64,000 nt of DNA from Pseudaquabacterium inlustre (GCF_038066595.1 NZ_JBBUTH010000001.1:682001-746000), one strand, 5' to 3'; counted from the first letter of the stretch, positions 40,591 through 49,795 are shown. Translations and numbers: made by a program. The notes: generated by a model from the sequence alone, not told the origin.

Positions 40591-42977
40591 ACCGCCCGGC
40601 AGAACCGCTGATGGCGCAGGCCGCCACGCAGGCCCAGATGGGACAGGCCCGCCCCCACGAGTCGGCCCACCTGCATGTGGCCGGCGCCGCGCCCTACACC
40701 GACGACCTGCCCGAACCCGCCGGCACGCTGCACGCGGCCCTGGGCCTGTCGCCGCTGGCGCATGGCCGCATCACGGCCATCGACCTCGACCGCCTGCAGG
40801 CCCAGCCCGGCGTGGTGGCCGTGCTCACCGCGCTCGACATCCCCGGCCCCAACGACTGCGGCGCGATCGTGCACGACGATCCCATCCTGGCCGAATTGAG
40901 CCGCGGCCCCGACGGTGCGCTGGACGGCACGGTGCGCCATGTCGGCCAGCCGGTGTTCGCGGTGATCGCCCGCACGCGCGAGTCCGCGCGCCGCGCCGCC
41001 GCGCTGGCGCCGCAGGTGCTGACGATCACGCCGCTGCCGGCGGTGCTGGGCGCGCTGGACGCCCACGCGCAGCAACAGTACGTGGTGCCGCCGATGCACC
41101 TGGTGCGCGGCGATGCGCCCGCCGCGCTGGCCCAGGCCGCGCAAATCACCGAAGGCCGCTTCTCCCTCGGCGGCCAGGAGCAGTTCTACCTCGAAGGCCA
41201 GATCAGCCTGGCCGTGCCGCAGGAGGACGGCGGCATGCAGGTGCTGTGCAGCACCCAGCACCCCAGCGAGATGCAGCATGCCGTGGCGCACGCTCTGAGC
41301 GTGGCCGCGCACCGCGTGCAGGTGAGTTGCCGGCGCATGGGCGGCGGCTTTGGCGGCAAGGAGAGCCAGAGCGCGCAATTCGCCTGCGTGGCCGCGGTGG
41401 CGGCGGCCCGGCTCAAGCGCCCGGTGAAGCTGCGCCCCGACCGCGACGACGATTTCATGGTCACCGGCCGCCGCCACCCCTTCGAGTTCGACTGGCGCGT
41501 GGCGCACGACGACGCCGGCCGCATCACCGCGGCCGAGGTCAACATGGTGTCCAACGCCGGCCACAGCGCCGACCTGTCGGCGCCGGTGATGACCCGTGCG
41601 CTGTGCCATGTCGACAACGCCTACTGGCTGCCGCATCTGGCGGCGCACGGCCACTGCGCCAAGACCCACACGCAGAGCAACACCGCCTTCCGCGGCTTTG
41701 GCGGGCCGCAGGGCGCGCTGGCCATCGAGATGGTGATCGACGACATCGCGCGCCGCCTCGGCCGCGATGCGCTGGACGTGCGCCGCGCCAACTTCTACGG
41801 CACCGAGTCGAACAACGTCACGCCCTACGGCCAGGTGGTGCGCGACAACCAGATCGGCCCGCTGGTGGCGCAGCTGGCCGCTGAATGCGCCTATGCCGAA
41901 AGGCGAGCGTCCATCGCCGCCTTCAACGCCGCCAGCCCGGTGCTGAAGAAAGGCCTGGCGCTGACGCCGGTGAAGTTCGGCATCGCCTTCAACGTGGCGC
42001 ACTTCAACCAGGCCGGCGCGCTGGTGCATGTGTACACCGATGGCTCGGTGCTGGTGAACCACGGCGGCACCGAGATGGGCCAGGGCCTGAACACCAAGGT
42101 GGCGCAGGTGGTGGCGCACACGCTCGGCATCCCGTTCGAGCGCGTGCGCTGCAGCGCCACCGACACGGCCAAGATCGCCAACACCTCGGCCACCGCCGCC
42201 AGCACCGGCAGCGACCTGAACGGCAAGGCCGCCGAGGATGCCGCGCGGCAGATCCGCGCCCGGCTGGCGGCCTTCGTGGCCGGGCGGCTGGGCGGCCGCG
42301 CCGAGGCCGTGCGCTTCGCCGAGGGCCACGCCACCGCCGAGGGTGGCCAGACGATGGCCTGGGCCGAGCTGGTGCAGGCCGCCTACATCGCCCGCGTGCA
42401 GCTGTGGAGCGATGGCCACTACGCCACGCCCGGCCTGCACTGGAACCGCGACACGCTGCAGGGCGAACCGTTCCAGTACTTCGCCTATGGCGCCGCGTGC
42501 AGTGAAGTGATCGTCGACACCCTGACCGGCGAGCACCGCGTGCTGCGCGCCGACCTGCTGCACGACGTGGGCACCTCGCTCAACCCGGCCATCGACATCG
42601 GCCAGGTCGAAGGCGCCTACATCCAGGGCCTGGGCTGGCTGACGATGGAAGAGCTGTGGTGGCAGCCGATGGATGGCAGCAAGAACGCCGGCCGGCTGAT
42701 GACCCACGCCCCCAGCACCTACAAGATTCCCACCGCCAACGACGTGCCGGCGGTGTTCAACACCCGACTGTACGGCCAGCCGAACGCCGCCGACACCATC
42801 GGCAAGAGCAAGGCCGTGGGCGAGCCGCCGCTGCTGCTGGCCTTCTCGGCCTTCCTGGCCATCCGCGATGCCATCTCGGCCGCCGGCGGCCACCGGCTGA
42901 ACCCGCCGCTGCGCGCCCCGGCCACGCCCGAGGCGGTGCTGGATGCCTTGCAGGCGGTGGGCGCTGGCCAGCCCTGA
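40587..42977 (+). CDS. xdhB: Xanthine dehydrogenase large (molybdopterin) subunit
   Basis: 796 residues, the usual length for XdhB. Motifs are the N-terminal ESAHLHVAGAAPYTDDLPEP, the molybdopterin loop GGGFGGKE (near 251), FRGFGGPQG (near 368), GTEMGQGLNTKVAQ and the C-terminal GEPPLLLAFSAF with the catalytic Glu region (near 744). It carries out the hydroxylation of hypoxanthine and xanthine to urate. It overlaps xdhA by 4 bases and is followed by the maturation factor xdhC. Confidence 0.95.
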
Positions 42978-42984
42978 GTCACCG

Positions 42985-43863
42985 ATGACCGACGCCGACC
43001 TGCACGCCACCGCCGCCGCCTGGCTGGCCGCCGGCCGCGCCGCGCGCGTGGTGCAGGTGTTGCGCCACCGCGGCTCGGTGCCGCGCGAGGCGGGCACGCG
43101 CATGCTGGTGGCCGGTGATGCCGTGGCCGGCACCATCGGCGGCGGGCATCTGGAGTGGCAGGCCATCCAGCAGGCGCGGGTGCGGCTGCGCCTGGGTGAG
43201 CCGGCGGCCGAGCGTGACATCGCACTCGGCCCCACGCTGGGCCAGTGCTGCGGTGGCGCGCTCACGCTGCGCGATGCGCCGCTGGACGCGCAGGCGCTGG
43301 CCGACTGGCCGCAGCCGGCACCGCTGTTCACGCTGCAGCTCTACGGTGCCGGCCATGTGGGCCGCGCCATCGTGGCGCTGCTGGCCGGCATCGACTGCCG
43401 GGTGCAGTGGATCGACGAGCGCGAGGACGCCTTTCCGGTCGACCAGACGCTGCCCGCGCACATCGAGCGCGTGTGTGTGGAACCGGTGGCTGCCGAGGTG
43501 CGCGCCGCTGTGCCGGGCAGCCTGGCGCTGATCCTGACCCACAGCCACGACCTGGACCTGGCCATCTGCGAGGCCGCGCTGCGGTCGGACCGGCTGGCCT
43601 GGGTGGGCCTGATCGGCTCGGCCACCAAGCGCGCGCGCTTCGAGCACCGGCTGGCCGCGCGCGGTGTGGCGCCCGGGCGCATCGCCGCGCTGGCCTGCCC
43701 GATCGGTGTGCCGGGCATCACCGGCAAGCAGCCGGCGGTGATCGCCGTGGCGGTGGTGGCGCAACTGCTGCAACAGGCCAGCACGGCCGCGCTGCGGCCA
43801 CCCGCCCTGACCGGCCGGCCTGGCGCGGCCCAGCCCTGCGACCCAACCCGCCTGCACCGATGA
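42985..43863 (+). CDS. xdhC: Xanthine dehydrogenase accessory protein XdhC
   Basis: 292 residues. The N-terminal XdhC/CoxI domain (SVPREAGTRMLVAGDAVAGTIGGGHLEWQA) and a Rossmann-like C-terminal domain beginning LYGAGHVGRAIVALLAG (near 116), with LILTHSHDLDLAICEAAL and YxxLIGS-type GLIGSATKRARFEHRL. XdhC binds molybdenum cofactor, aids its sulfuration and delivers it to XdhB. It begins 7 bases after xdhB, and its stop overlaps the next start. Confidence 0.94.
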   Translation: MTDADLHATAAAWLAAGRAARVVQVLRHRGSVPREAGTRMLVAGDAVAGTIGGGHLEWQAIQQARVRLRLGEPAAERDIALGPTLGQCCGGALTLRDAPLDAQALADWPQPAPLFTLQLYGAGHVGRAIVALLAGIDCRVQWIDEREDAFPVDQTLPAHIERVCVEPVAAEVRAAVPGSLALILTHSHDLDLAICEAALRSDRLAWVGLIGSATKRARFEHRLAARGVAPGRIAALACPIGVPGITGKQPAVIAVAVVAQLLQQASTAALRPPALTGRPGAAQPCDPTRLHR

Positions 43864-44300
43864 AACGCCGACACCTGCTGCTGGCCGCCTGGCCCCTGCC
43901 CGCCCTGGCGCACGACTTCCGCGTGGGCGCCATCGTCATCGAGCATCCCTATGCCCTGCCGTCGGCCGCAGGCAGCCGCGACACGGTGGTGCACTTTCGC
44001 GCGCTGCTCAACCGCGGCCGTGCGGCCGACCGGCTGGTGGCCGCGCACTGTGCCGAGGCCGCCACGGCGCAGTTGCGGCAGGCCGTGCTGCAGGACGGCG
44101 TGCGCCGCTGGGTGCCGGTGGCCGCCATCGCGCTGCCGCCCGGCCAGGCGCTGGCCAGCCGCCACGACGGCGAGTGGCAGATCGCGGTCGGCGGCTTCAA
44201 GGCGCCGCTGGCCGCGGGCGACGAGTTCGCGCTGCGCCTGCAGTTCGAGCACGCTGGCAGCCGCGAGGTGACGGTCACGGTGCAGGCCCCGCGCCGCTGA
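43860..44300 (+). CDS. PCuAC-like secreted protein lacking the canonical copper ligands
   Basis: 146 residues; short signal peptide (MKRRHLLLAAWPLPALA) and a domain that aligns by pattern with copper chaperone PCu(A)C: HDFRVGAIVIEHPYALPS at the start, GRAADRLVAAHCAEAATAQL, then GIALPPG-like IALPPGQAL and GGFKAPLAAGDEFALRLQFEHAG at the end. In PCuAC the metal is bound by H-x10-M and HxM; here VELHEM is replaced by AQLRQA, GVMKM by GVRRW and the HxM loop by EWQIAV, so these ligands are absent. It overlaps the xdhC stop by 4 bases and converges (26-base overlap) on the PepSY gene of the receptor cluster. Confidence 0.72.
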   Translation: MKRRHLLLAAWPLPALAHDFRVGAIVIEHPYALPSAAGSRDTVVHFRALLNRGRAADRLVAAHCAEAATAQLRQAVLQDGVRRWVPVAAIALPPGQALASRHDGEWQIAVGGFKAPLAAGDEFALRLQFEHAGSREVTVTVQAPRR

Positions 44301-45483
44301 CGGGGGCGGCCCGTGCCGCCGGCGCGCGCGCGGCCACCGTCGTCGGCCGGCCCTGGCGCGCACGCCGCTTGTGCCACCAGCGCAGCCCGCCGGTCACGGC
44401 CAGCAACAGTGGCAGCACGCCGCAGGCGCACACCAGCAGCCGGCCGGGCAGGCCGAAGGCCTCGCCACTGTGCAGCGGGTGCATCCAGCGCCACACGCAG
44501 TCGCCGGCGCTGAAGCCCGCCGGATCCCGCCGCGCCAGCACCTGGCCGCTTCGGCTGTCGATCCACACCAGCGTGTCGGGGAAGCGGTCGCCCGGCTCGC
44601 CCGGCTGGCGCAGCCGCACGCGGTACGGCGCGCCCGGCGCGGCGGGCGTGTCCACCCAGCGGGCGCGGGCGTCGGGCCAGGCCTGCTCGGCGCGGGCCAC
44701 CGCCGCATCCACGTCCATGGGCCCGGTGAGGCGGGACGCCTCCGCGGCCACCGGCATGCGCAGCTGCGGCATCGGCGTCAGCGGGCTGAACCGGGCGATC
44801 AGCGGCCGGGCCAGATCGGGCAGCGCCAGGGCCGCGCCGGTCAGGGCCAGCACCAGCAGCAGCAGGCCGCCGTACAGGCCCGCCAGTTTGTGCAGGTCGT
44901 ACACGCGGCGCGGCGCCGCGGCCTGGCGCTTGAACTGCCAGGCACGCCGCCAGCGCCCGGCGCCGCCGCCCGCCGCCGGCCACCACAGCCACAGCCCGCT
45001 GACCAGAGACGCGGCCAGCGCCACGCCGGCCCAGCCCACGGCCTGGTGGCCGGCCTCGCCCAGCAGCAGCGTGTAGTGCAGGTCGTACAGCCAGGTGCCG
45101 GGCGTCTGCCCCCAGAAGCGGTCGGCCACCACCTGCCGCGTGAGCGGGTCCACGCTGCTGAGCAGCGGCGCGAAGCGCTGGCCACGGCTTTCCACCGGTG
45201 CCAGATGGCGCGCGGTGATCGGCTCGCCGGGCTCGCGCGGCAGCTCGATGCGCCAGGACATGCCGCGCTGCGGATGCGCCGTGCGCAGCGCCTGGTACAC
45301 GGCCTCCAGCGGCGGCGAGGCCGCCACGCCGGGGCGCGCGGCCAGGCGCGGATCGGCCCATTCGTCCAGCCCGCGGTAGAACACCAGCGCGCTGCCGGTC
45401 AGGCCCAGCAGCACGAACCACAGGCCGAGCACCAGGCCCAGCCAGCGGTGCACGGCCAGCCACAGCCGGCGGGCGCGGTTCAC
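44275..45483 (-). CDS. PepSY-associated membrane protein (iron/metal uptake regulator type)
   Basis: 402 residues from the GTG at 45483, which overlaps the receptor's stop codon; the open frame further upstream lies inside that gene. Four transmembrane helices (LAVHRWLGLVLGLWFVLLGLTG; AVGWAGVALAASLVSGLWLW; LAGLYGGLLLLVLALTGAALAL; LLVCACGVLPLLLAVTGGLRWW) frame two periplasmic PepSY-like segments. HRWLGL and DLHYTLLLGEAG are typical of the PepSY_TM family that accompanies TonB-dependent receptors and may reduce imported metal complexes. Translational coupling with the receptor argues that it serves the same uptake system. Confidence 0.82.
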   Translation of the reverse strand: MNRARRLWLAVHRWLGLVLGLWFVLLGLTGSALVFYRGLDEWADPRLAARPGVAASPPLEAVYQALRTAHPQRGMSWRIELPREPGEPITARHLAPVESRGQRFAPLLSSVDPLTRQVVADRFWGQTPGTWLYDLHYTLLLGEAGHQAVGWAGVALAASLVSGLWLWWPAAGGGAGRWRRAWQFKRQAAAPRRVYDLHKLAGLYGGLLLLVLALTGAALALPDLARPLIARFSPLTPMPQLRMPVAAEASRLTGPMDVDAAVARAEQAWPDARARWVDTPAAPGAPYRVRLRQPGEPGDRFPDTLVWIDSRSGQVLARRDPAGFSAGDCVWRWMHPLHSGEAFGLPGRLLVCACGVLPLLLAVTGGLRWWHKRRARQGRPTTVAARAPAARAAPVSGAGPAP

Positions 45484-47579
45484 AGGCTGGCGCTCACGCC
45501 GACGTACAGCGCACGCGGCGCGCCCGGCGAGTGCAGCGCCTGCGTGCCGTCGTGCCACACGTACTCGGTGGCGCGGTCGGTGGCATTGCGCAGCTGGGCT
45601 TCCAGGCGCAGCGCGCGCGCGGTCTGCTTCACCACGTCCCAGGTGGCGCCCAGGTTCAGCACGGTGTAGGCGCCGTAGCGGCCGGTGGTGTTGGTGTTGG
45701 TCAGGTGGTAGGCGCCCTGGCCCTGCACGCTGGCCGTGAACTTCCAGCCCGCCAGCGGCCGCCAGTCCACACCACCGTTGAGCAGGCGGCGCGGCACGTG
45801 GTCGATCTCCTTGCCCGCGGTGGCCGGGGCATTGGGGTCGGGGGTGACGATCACGCCCTTCTGCCAGGTGAGTGCCAGCCAGCCGTCCAGCGTGTCGGCC
45901 GGGCGCAGGCCCAGCTGCAGGTCGATGCCGCGGCGGCGCGTGGCGCCCAGGTTGTCGGAGTCACCGCTGGGGTCGTTGAGGCGACGCGCCACCTCGTCTG
46001 TGGCGGTCTGCTGCCAGCCGGCCAGGCGGCCGTCGATCCACGCGGCCGGGCGCCAGGTGCCGCCCAGCTCCCAGCCGGTGTTGGTGGAGGGCTTCAGGTC
46101 GGCCACGCGCGGCGGGATCTTGAACGTGCCCGAGCCCACGCCGACCTGGAAGGTGCGGCCCCAGTTGGCATACAGGCTGGCATCACCGTGCGGCGTCCAC
46201 ACGGCGCTGAACTTGGGCTGCTGGATCAGGCCGAAGTCATTGGCCTGGGCGGTGGCGCCGCTGAGCCGGTTCTCGAAGTGGCCGCCGATGTGCTCCACGC
46301 GCCAGCCCGGCACCAGCTTCAGCGTGGCGCTGGGCTGCACCACGGCCTGCACATAGGCGCCGGTGATGTCCAGCGTCCAGGCCTGGTCGCGGGTCTGGCT
46401 GGTGCGCACGCGCAGGGTGCTGAGGTAGCGCAGGCTGCGGTCGTCCTGGTGCTCATGGTCCAGCCCGCCTTCGATGGCCAGGCCGTGCAGGCCCTGGCGC
46501 AGCGCGGCGCCGGGGCGCCAGCTGATGGTGGCGCGCAGGCCGGTGTGGGTCTCGTCGGCCACGCGCTCCTGCTGCGAGGCGGCGGCCGAGAAGCGCACCC
46601 AGCGCGTGTCGGCAAAGCGGTTCAGGTACAGGCGCAGCGCGGCGTCCACGGTGCCGCCGCGGCCGTCACTGCCCTGCCAGTCCAGGTGGCCGGCCAGCTG
46701 GTCGGCGCGGCGCTCACCACCATCGGTGGCCGACACCGGCAGCGAGCTGCGCGGCGCGCTGTAGGCCTCGGCATCGGTCAGGTAGCCCGGCTCCTGCGCA
46801 TCGTGCGTGAAGTGGCGCGCGCTCACGCCCATCCGCAGGCCGGCTGTCTTCCAGCCGATCTGGGCGGCCAGCGTGGTCTTGCGCGAATCCGAGTGATCGC
46901 GCCAGCCGTCGGTGCGCTTGTGGCCGATGAAGTAGTTCTGCTGCAGCGTGCCGCCGCCGGCCGCCACCTCCACGGCGTGCGCCAGCTGCAGGTCCTGGCT
47001 GTTGAACGCGCCCAGTCCCAGGCGGGCCTGCGTGCCGTTGCCGCCGCGCCGCGTGACCAGGTCGATGTTGCCGGCGATGCTGTGCAGGCCGTGGCGCGCG
47101 TCGTTGGTGCCGCGCACGATCTCGATGGCCTGCAGTTCCAGCGGGAACACGGCATCCAGGAACGGCATGTTGCCGTCGTTGCTGTTGGACGGGATGCCGT
47201 CGACCAGCAGCTTGACGGCGTTGACATTGCCCTCGCCATTGAAGCCGCGCATAGCCACCTTGCCCGAGGTGGTGCCCTGGTTGAAATGAGTCAGCAGCGC
47301 CCCCGGCGCCAGCGTGAACAGCTCCCAGGTGGCCTGCACCGACTGCTCGGCCAGCACATCGGCGTGCAGCACGTCCACCGAGGTGAGCAGGCTGCGGCTG
47401 GACAGGGGCCCGCGGCGCAGGCCGGTGATGGTGACGCGGCCGATGTCGAAGGCCGGTTCGGCGGTGGCAGAGGCTGCAGAGGCGGCCGCAGCGGCGACGG
47501 CGGTTTGTGCCTGGGCGGCGGGCAGAAGCGCCAGGCCGGCCAGGGCCAGCACGGGGTGAAGCAGGGAACGGGAGGTCAT
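45480..47579 (-). CDS. TonB-dependent outer-membrane receptor
   Basis: 699 residues from ATG 47579, which begins a signal peptide (MTSRSLLHPVLALAGLALLPAAQAQ). The plug is about residues 55-170 (ITGLRRGPLSSRSLLTSVDVL, GKVAMRGFNGEGNVNAVKLLVDGIPSN, EIVRGTNDARHGLHSIAGNIDLVTRRGG); the rest is the barrel (RTFQVGVGSGTFKIPP, NLGATRRRGIDLQLG). No STN domain, so no sigma/anti-sigma signalling. The barrel ends in ALYVGVSASL, without the usual terminal aromatic residue. The ligand is unclear; DUF2946 and PCuAC-like neighbours suggest copper, PepSY suggests a ferric chelate. Confidence 0.85.
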   Translation of the reverse strand: MTSRSLLHPVLALAGLALLPAAQAQTAVAAAAASAASATAEPAFDIGRVTITGLRRGPLSSRSLLTSVDVLHADVLAEQSVQATWELFTLAPGALLTHFNQGTTSGKVAMRGFNGEGNVNAVKLLVDGIPSNSNDGNMPFLDAVFPLELQAIEIVRGTNDARHGLHSIAGNIDLVTRRGGNGTQARLGLGAFNSQDLQLAHAVEVAAGGGTLQQNYFIGHKRTDGWRDHSDSRKTTLAAQIGWKTAGLRMGVSARHFTHDAQEPGYLTDAEAYSAPRSSLPVSATDGGERRADQLAGHLDWQGSDGRGGTVDAALRLYLNRFADTRWVRFSAAASQQERVADETHTGLRATISWRPGAALRQGLHGLAIEGGLDHEHQDDRSLRYLSTLRVRTSQTRDQAWTLDITGAYVQAVVQPSATLKLVPGWRVEHIGGHFENRLSGATAQANDFGLIQQPKFSAVWTPHGDASLYANWGRTFQVGVGSGTFKIPPRVADLKPSTNTGWELGGTWRPAAWIDGRLAGWQQTATDEVARRLNDPSGDSDNLGATRRRGIDLQLGLRPADTLDGWLALTWQKGVIVTPDPNAPATAGKEIDHVPRRLLNGGVDWRPLAGWKFTASVQGQGAYHLTNTNTTGRYGAYTVLNLGATWDVVKQTARALRLEAQLRNATDRATEYVWHDGTQALHSPGAPRALYVGVSASL

Positions 47580-47749
47580 GACGGTCAGCTCGGTCTGGCG
47601 CGCAGGCACGCCGGCCGGCCGGCGCGCGGGCACGGCAGGGGGCCGGCCGGGCGGGCTCGGGGCGGCGGGGTCAGGCCGGGCCTGGCGTGCCGCCCGCGGG
47701 CAGCACCGCCAAACCCCGCCTGCGCGCGGTGTTCAGAGAAAAAGGGGGG

Positions 47750-48184
47750 TCAGCAGAGGGCGCGCGTGGCGCCGGCGGGCGGTGCCCGCGCCTGGGCGGG
47801 CGCCCAGGCATGCAGCGTGCGGGGGGCACGCAGGAAGGCCGGCGGTGGCGCGGCCGTGAACGGCGCCGCCACCCGCAGCACGTGGTCCGGCGGCGGCAGG
47901 GCCGTCGCCTGGTGCTGCAGCGCGCACCACGGGCAGTGCTGCAGCGCGTGGGTCATGCCGCCGGGCAGGCCGGGGGCGGCCGCGGGGTCGGCGTCCGGGG
48001 TGGACACGGCCGCAGCGCCGTCGGCCATCGCCACCCAGCGCGAGCCCTGGGCCGAGCACACCTCGGTCCAGGTGACCGGGGGCACGCCGCCGCGCGCCAG
48101 CGCCAGCAAGGGGCCCAGCGCCACCAACAGCACCGCCAGCATGGCGGTCCAGGTGATGGTGTGGCGGGCGGGGCTCAGGCGCAT
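47750..48184 (-). CDS. DUF2946 family protein
   Basis: 144 residues, matching DUF2946 by pattern: an N-terminal transmembrane/signal helix (MLAVLLVALGPLLALA), the motif VTWTEVCSAQGSRWV and the metal-like pair HCPWCALQHQA. DUF2946 proteins are often found next to TonB-dependent copper receptors in beta- and gammaproteobacteria. It precedes the receptor gene by 170 bases on the same strand. The start at 48184 would be nearly leaderless relative to the predicted promoter; the in-frame ATG 42 bases later (MLAVLL) is the alternative. Confidence 0.8.
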   Translation of the reverse strand: MRLSPARHTITWTAMLAVLLVALGPLLALARGGVPPVTWTEVCSAQGSRWVAMADGAAAVSTPDADPAAAPGLPGGMTHALQHCPWCALQHQATALPPPDHVLRVAAPFTAAPPPAFLRAPRTLHAWAPAQARAPPAGATRALC

Positions 48185-48191
48185 GGCCTGG

Positions 48192-48234
48192 ATTCTAGGC
48201 AGCCGGGCGGCGCGGCCACCTTGAACCGGTTCAA
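48192..48234 (-). promoter_or_regulatory. FNR/Dnr-type box and -10 upstream of DUF2946
   Basis: TTGAACCGGTTCAA (48221-48234) is perfectly symmetric and fits the Crp/Fnr superfamily TTGA-N6-TCAA pattern. On the minus strand a -10 TAGAAT lies at 48197-48192; the box centre is 33 bases from the centre of this -10, as in class II FNR promoters, where the activator sits at about -41.5. The predicted transcript would begin around 48186, two bases before the annotated start codon. The regulator gene next door (48282-49085) is the obvious candidate to bind it. Confidence 0.62.
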
Positions 48235-48281
48235 GTTCCGCCGCGCGGCGGAACGGCGGCCGGGGTGCCGCTGCCGGCGGA

Positions 48282-49085
48282 TCAGGCCTGGGCCAGGCGG
48301 CCCAGTGCCGCGGTGTCGAGCACGCGCACCAGGTAGCCGCTGACCTCGATCACGCCCTGGCGGGTGAAGTTGCGCATCAGCCGCGACAGGGTTTCGGGCG
48401 TGATGGCCAGCTGCGAGGCCACATCGCGCTTGCGCTCGTGCAGCCGCACCACCGCCTGCTGGCCGCTGGCATCCACCGGCTCGCAACGCTGGTGCAGCCA
48501 CTGCGCCAGGCGGGCCGGCGCGTCCTTGTGCATCAGCTCGTGCGTGTTGGTGGCCAGGGCCTGCACCTCGCGGGCCAGGCCTTCGATGACGCGCTGCGCC
48601 AGCCCCGGATGCACGGCCAGTCGCGCCGCCAGCGCGGCGCGCGGCAGCTCGATCACCTGGGCCGGGCCCAGGGCCTGGGCGTCCATCACATGCGGCTCGC
48701 CGGTCCAGGCCGAGCTGAGGTCCAGCCAGGCCGGGCCGCGCACGATGCGCTCGGTGCGGAAGGTGCCGTCGGCCGTGCGGAAGCCCAGCGCCACCTCGCC
48801 GCTGCGCAGCGCCACCAGGGTGTCGGCGGCCTCGCTGCGGCTGAGCACGCCTTGGCCGGCCGGCACGGGCCGCGCCAGGGCCAGGGCCTCCAGCGCGCCG
48901 ATCTCGGCATCGGACAGTGGCGCGCCGCCCAGCAGTGCGCGCCAGACTTCGGCATCGGCCGGGACGGTGGCGGAAGACTTGTTGGACACGGTGCGCAACG
49001 CGGCAGCGGGATCGCCTGGCAGCCGGATGCCGGCGGCCTCGCGCAGCACAGGTGCGCCAAGAGGTGCAGCGTAGCGGGGTTCCAT
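48282..49085 (-). CDS. Crp/Fnr family transcription regulator (Dnr-like)
   Basis: 267 residues from ATG 49085 (later starts possible). A cyclic-nucleotide-like sensor domain (about 70-180; VSRSEAADTLVALRSGEVALGF) and a C-terminal winged helix (HERKRDVASQLAITPETLSRLMRNFTRQGVIEVSGYLVRV). The recognition helix has E-T-L-S-R, the ExxSR pattern that reads TTGA half-sites. The protein has only one cysteine, so it cannot hold the FNR [4Fe-4S] cluster; it more likely senses NO by haem or another ligand, as Dnr does, though this is inferred. It is divergent from a hemerythrin gene and adjacent to the FNR-boxed metal uptake genes. Confidence 0.87.
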   Translation of the reverse strand: MEPRYAAPLGAPVLREAAGIRLPGDPAAALRTVSNKSSATVPADAEVWRALLGGAPLSDAEIGALEALALARPVPAGQGVLSRSEAADTLVALRSGEVALGFRTADGTFRTERIVRGPAWLDLSSAWTGEPHVMDAQALGPAQVIELPRAALAARLAVHPGLAQRVIEGLAREVQALATNTHELMHKDAPARLAQWLHQRCEPVDASGQQAVVRLHERKRDVASQLAITPETLSRLMRNFTRQGVIEVSGYLVRVLDTAALGRLAQA

Positions 49086-49199
49086 GCGTCGGTCGGGTTC
49101 GGTGGCGGGTGGCGGTGGACGCCGCCCGGCATCTCCTTGGATGAGCTGGCGGCCGACGTCCCGATGGGCGAACTGTCGGCGAGCGCCACGCCCCCCGGG

Positions 49200-49213
49200 T
49201 TGCGTTGGATCAA
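49200..49213. promoter_or_regulatory. Weak FNR-like box between regulator and hemerythrin gene
   Basis: TTGCGTTGGATCAA has a perfect right half (ATCAA) and a partial left half (TTG) with the correct 4-base centre, compared to TTGAT-N4-ATCAA. It lies 15 bases before the hemerythrin start and 114 bases upstream of the regulator start. Possibly an autoregulatory site; match quality is only moderate. Confidence 0.35.
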
Positions 49214-49228
49214 GCGGCGAAGGCGACA

Positions 49229-49795
49229 ATGCCGCCGATGAGCCGCCTGCACCGCATCACCGCCCCCGGCCACGCGGCGCCGGGGGTCGGCTTCGAGCAG
49301 CCTTTCGAGATGCTGACGGCCTGCCATGAACGCGTGGCGCGCACGCTGGCGCTGCTGGGCCGCCTGCTGGCGCACTGGCACCAGAACGGTGCCGACGAGG
49401 CCTCGCGCAGCGCCGCCGCCGATGTGTGGCGTTATTTCGAGATCGCCGCGCCGCAGCACCACCTCGACGAGGAACGGCACCTGGTGCCCCGTCTGCAGGC
49501 CAGCGCCGACCCCGCGCTGCAGGCCGCGGCCGCGCGCCTGCTGGCCGACCATGCGCTGTTCCGCGATCTGTGGTCGCGCCTGGGCCCGGCGCTGCAGGCG
49601 CTGCGCGACGGCGCCGAGCCCGCACCCGGCTGGGTGGACGACGCCCGCGCCTTCATCGACCGCCACCAGGGCCCCGACGGCCACCTGGCGCTGGAGGATG
49701 GCCTGGTGTTCCCGGCCGCCCGCCAGGCCATGCCCGAGGCCGACTGGCCGGCCATGGGCGCCGAGATGGCCGCGCGGCGGCGGCCACCGGGATGA
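49229..49795 (+). CDS. Hemerythrin HHE domain protein
   Basis: 188-residue cytoplasmic protein from ATG 49229 (ATG 49238 also fits). The helical bundle has the di-iron-type ligands HERVART, HQNGADEA, HHLDEERHLVP, DHALFRDLW and HLALEDGLVFPAAR, with regularly placed His and Glu as in HHE cation-binding proteins. Relatives bind O2 or NO or repair iron-sulfur centres. Divergence from a Crp/Fnr regulator is a common arrangement for NO-response genes. It converges end to end with the hydroxyacid dehydrogenase gene (no gap). Confidence 0.82.
   Translation: MPPMSRLHRITAPGHAAPGVGFEQPFEMLTACHERVARTLALLGRLLAHWHQNGADEASRSAAADVWRYFEIAAPQHHLDEERHLVPRLQASADPALQAAAARLLADHALFRDLWSRLGPALQALRDGAEPAPGWVDDARAFIDRHQGPDGHLALEDGLVFPAARQAMPEADWPAMGAEMAARRRPPG

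Noticed and set aside
47580..47749. Cobalamin riboswitch or metal box before the TonB receptor
   Set aside because: The 170-base gap is too short and has no recognisable B12 box or Fur-like AT-rich palindrome.
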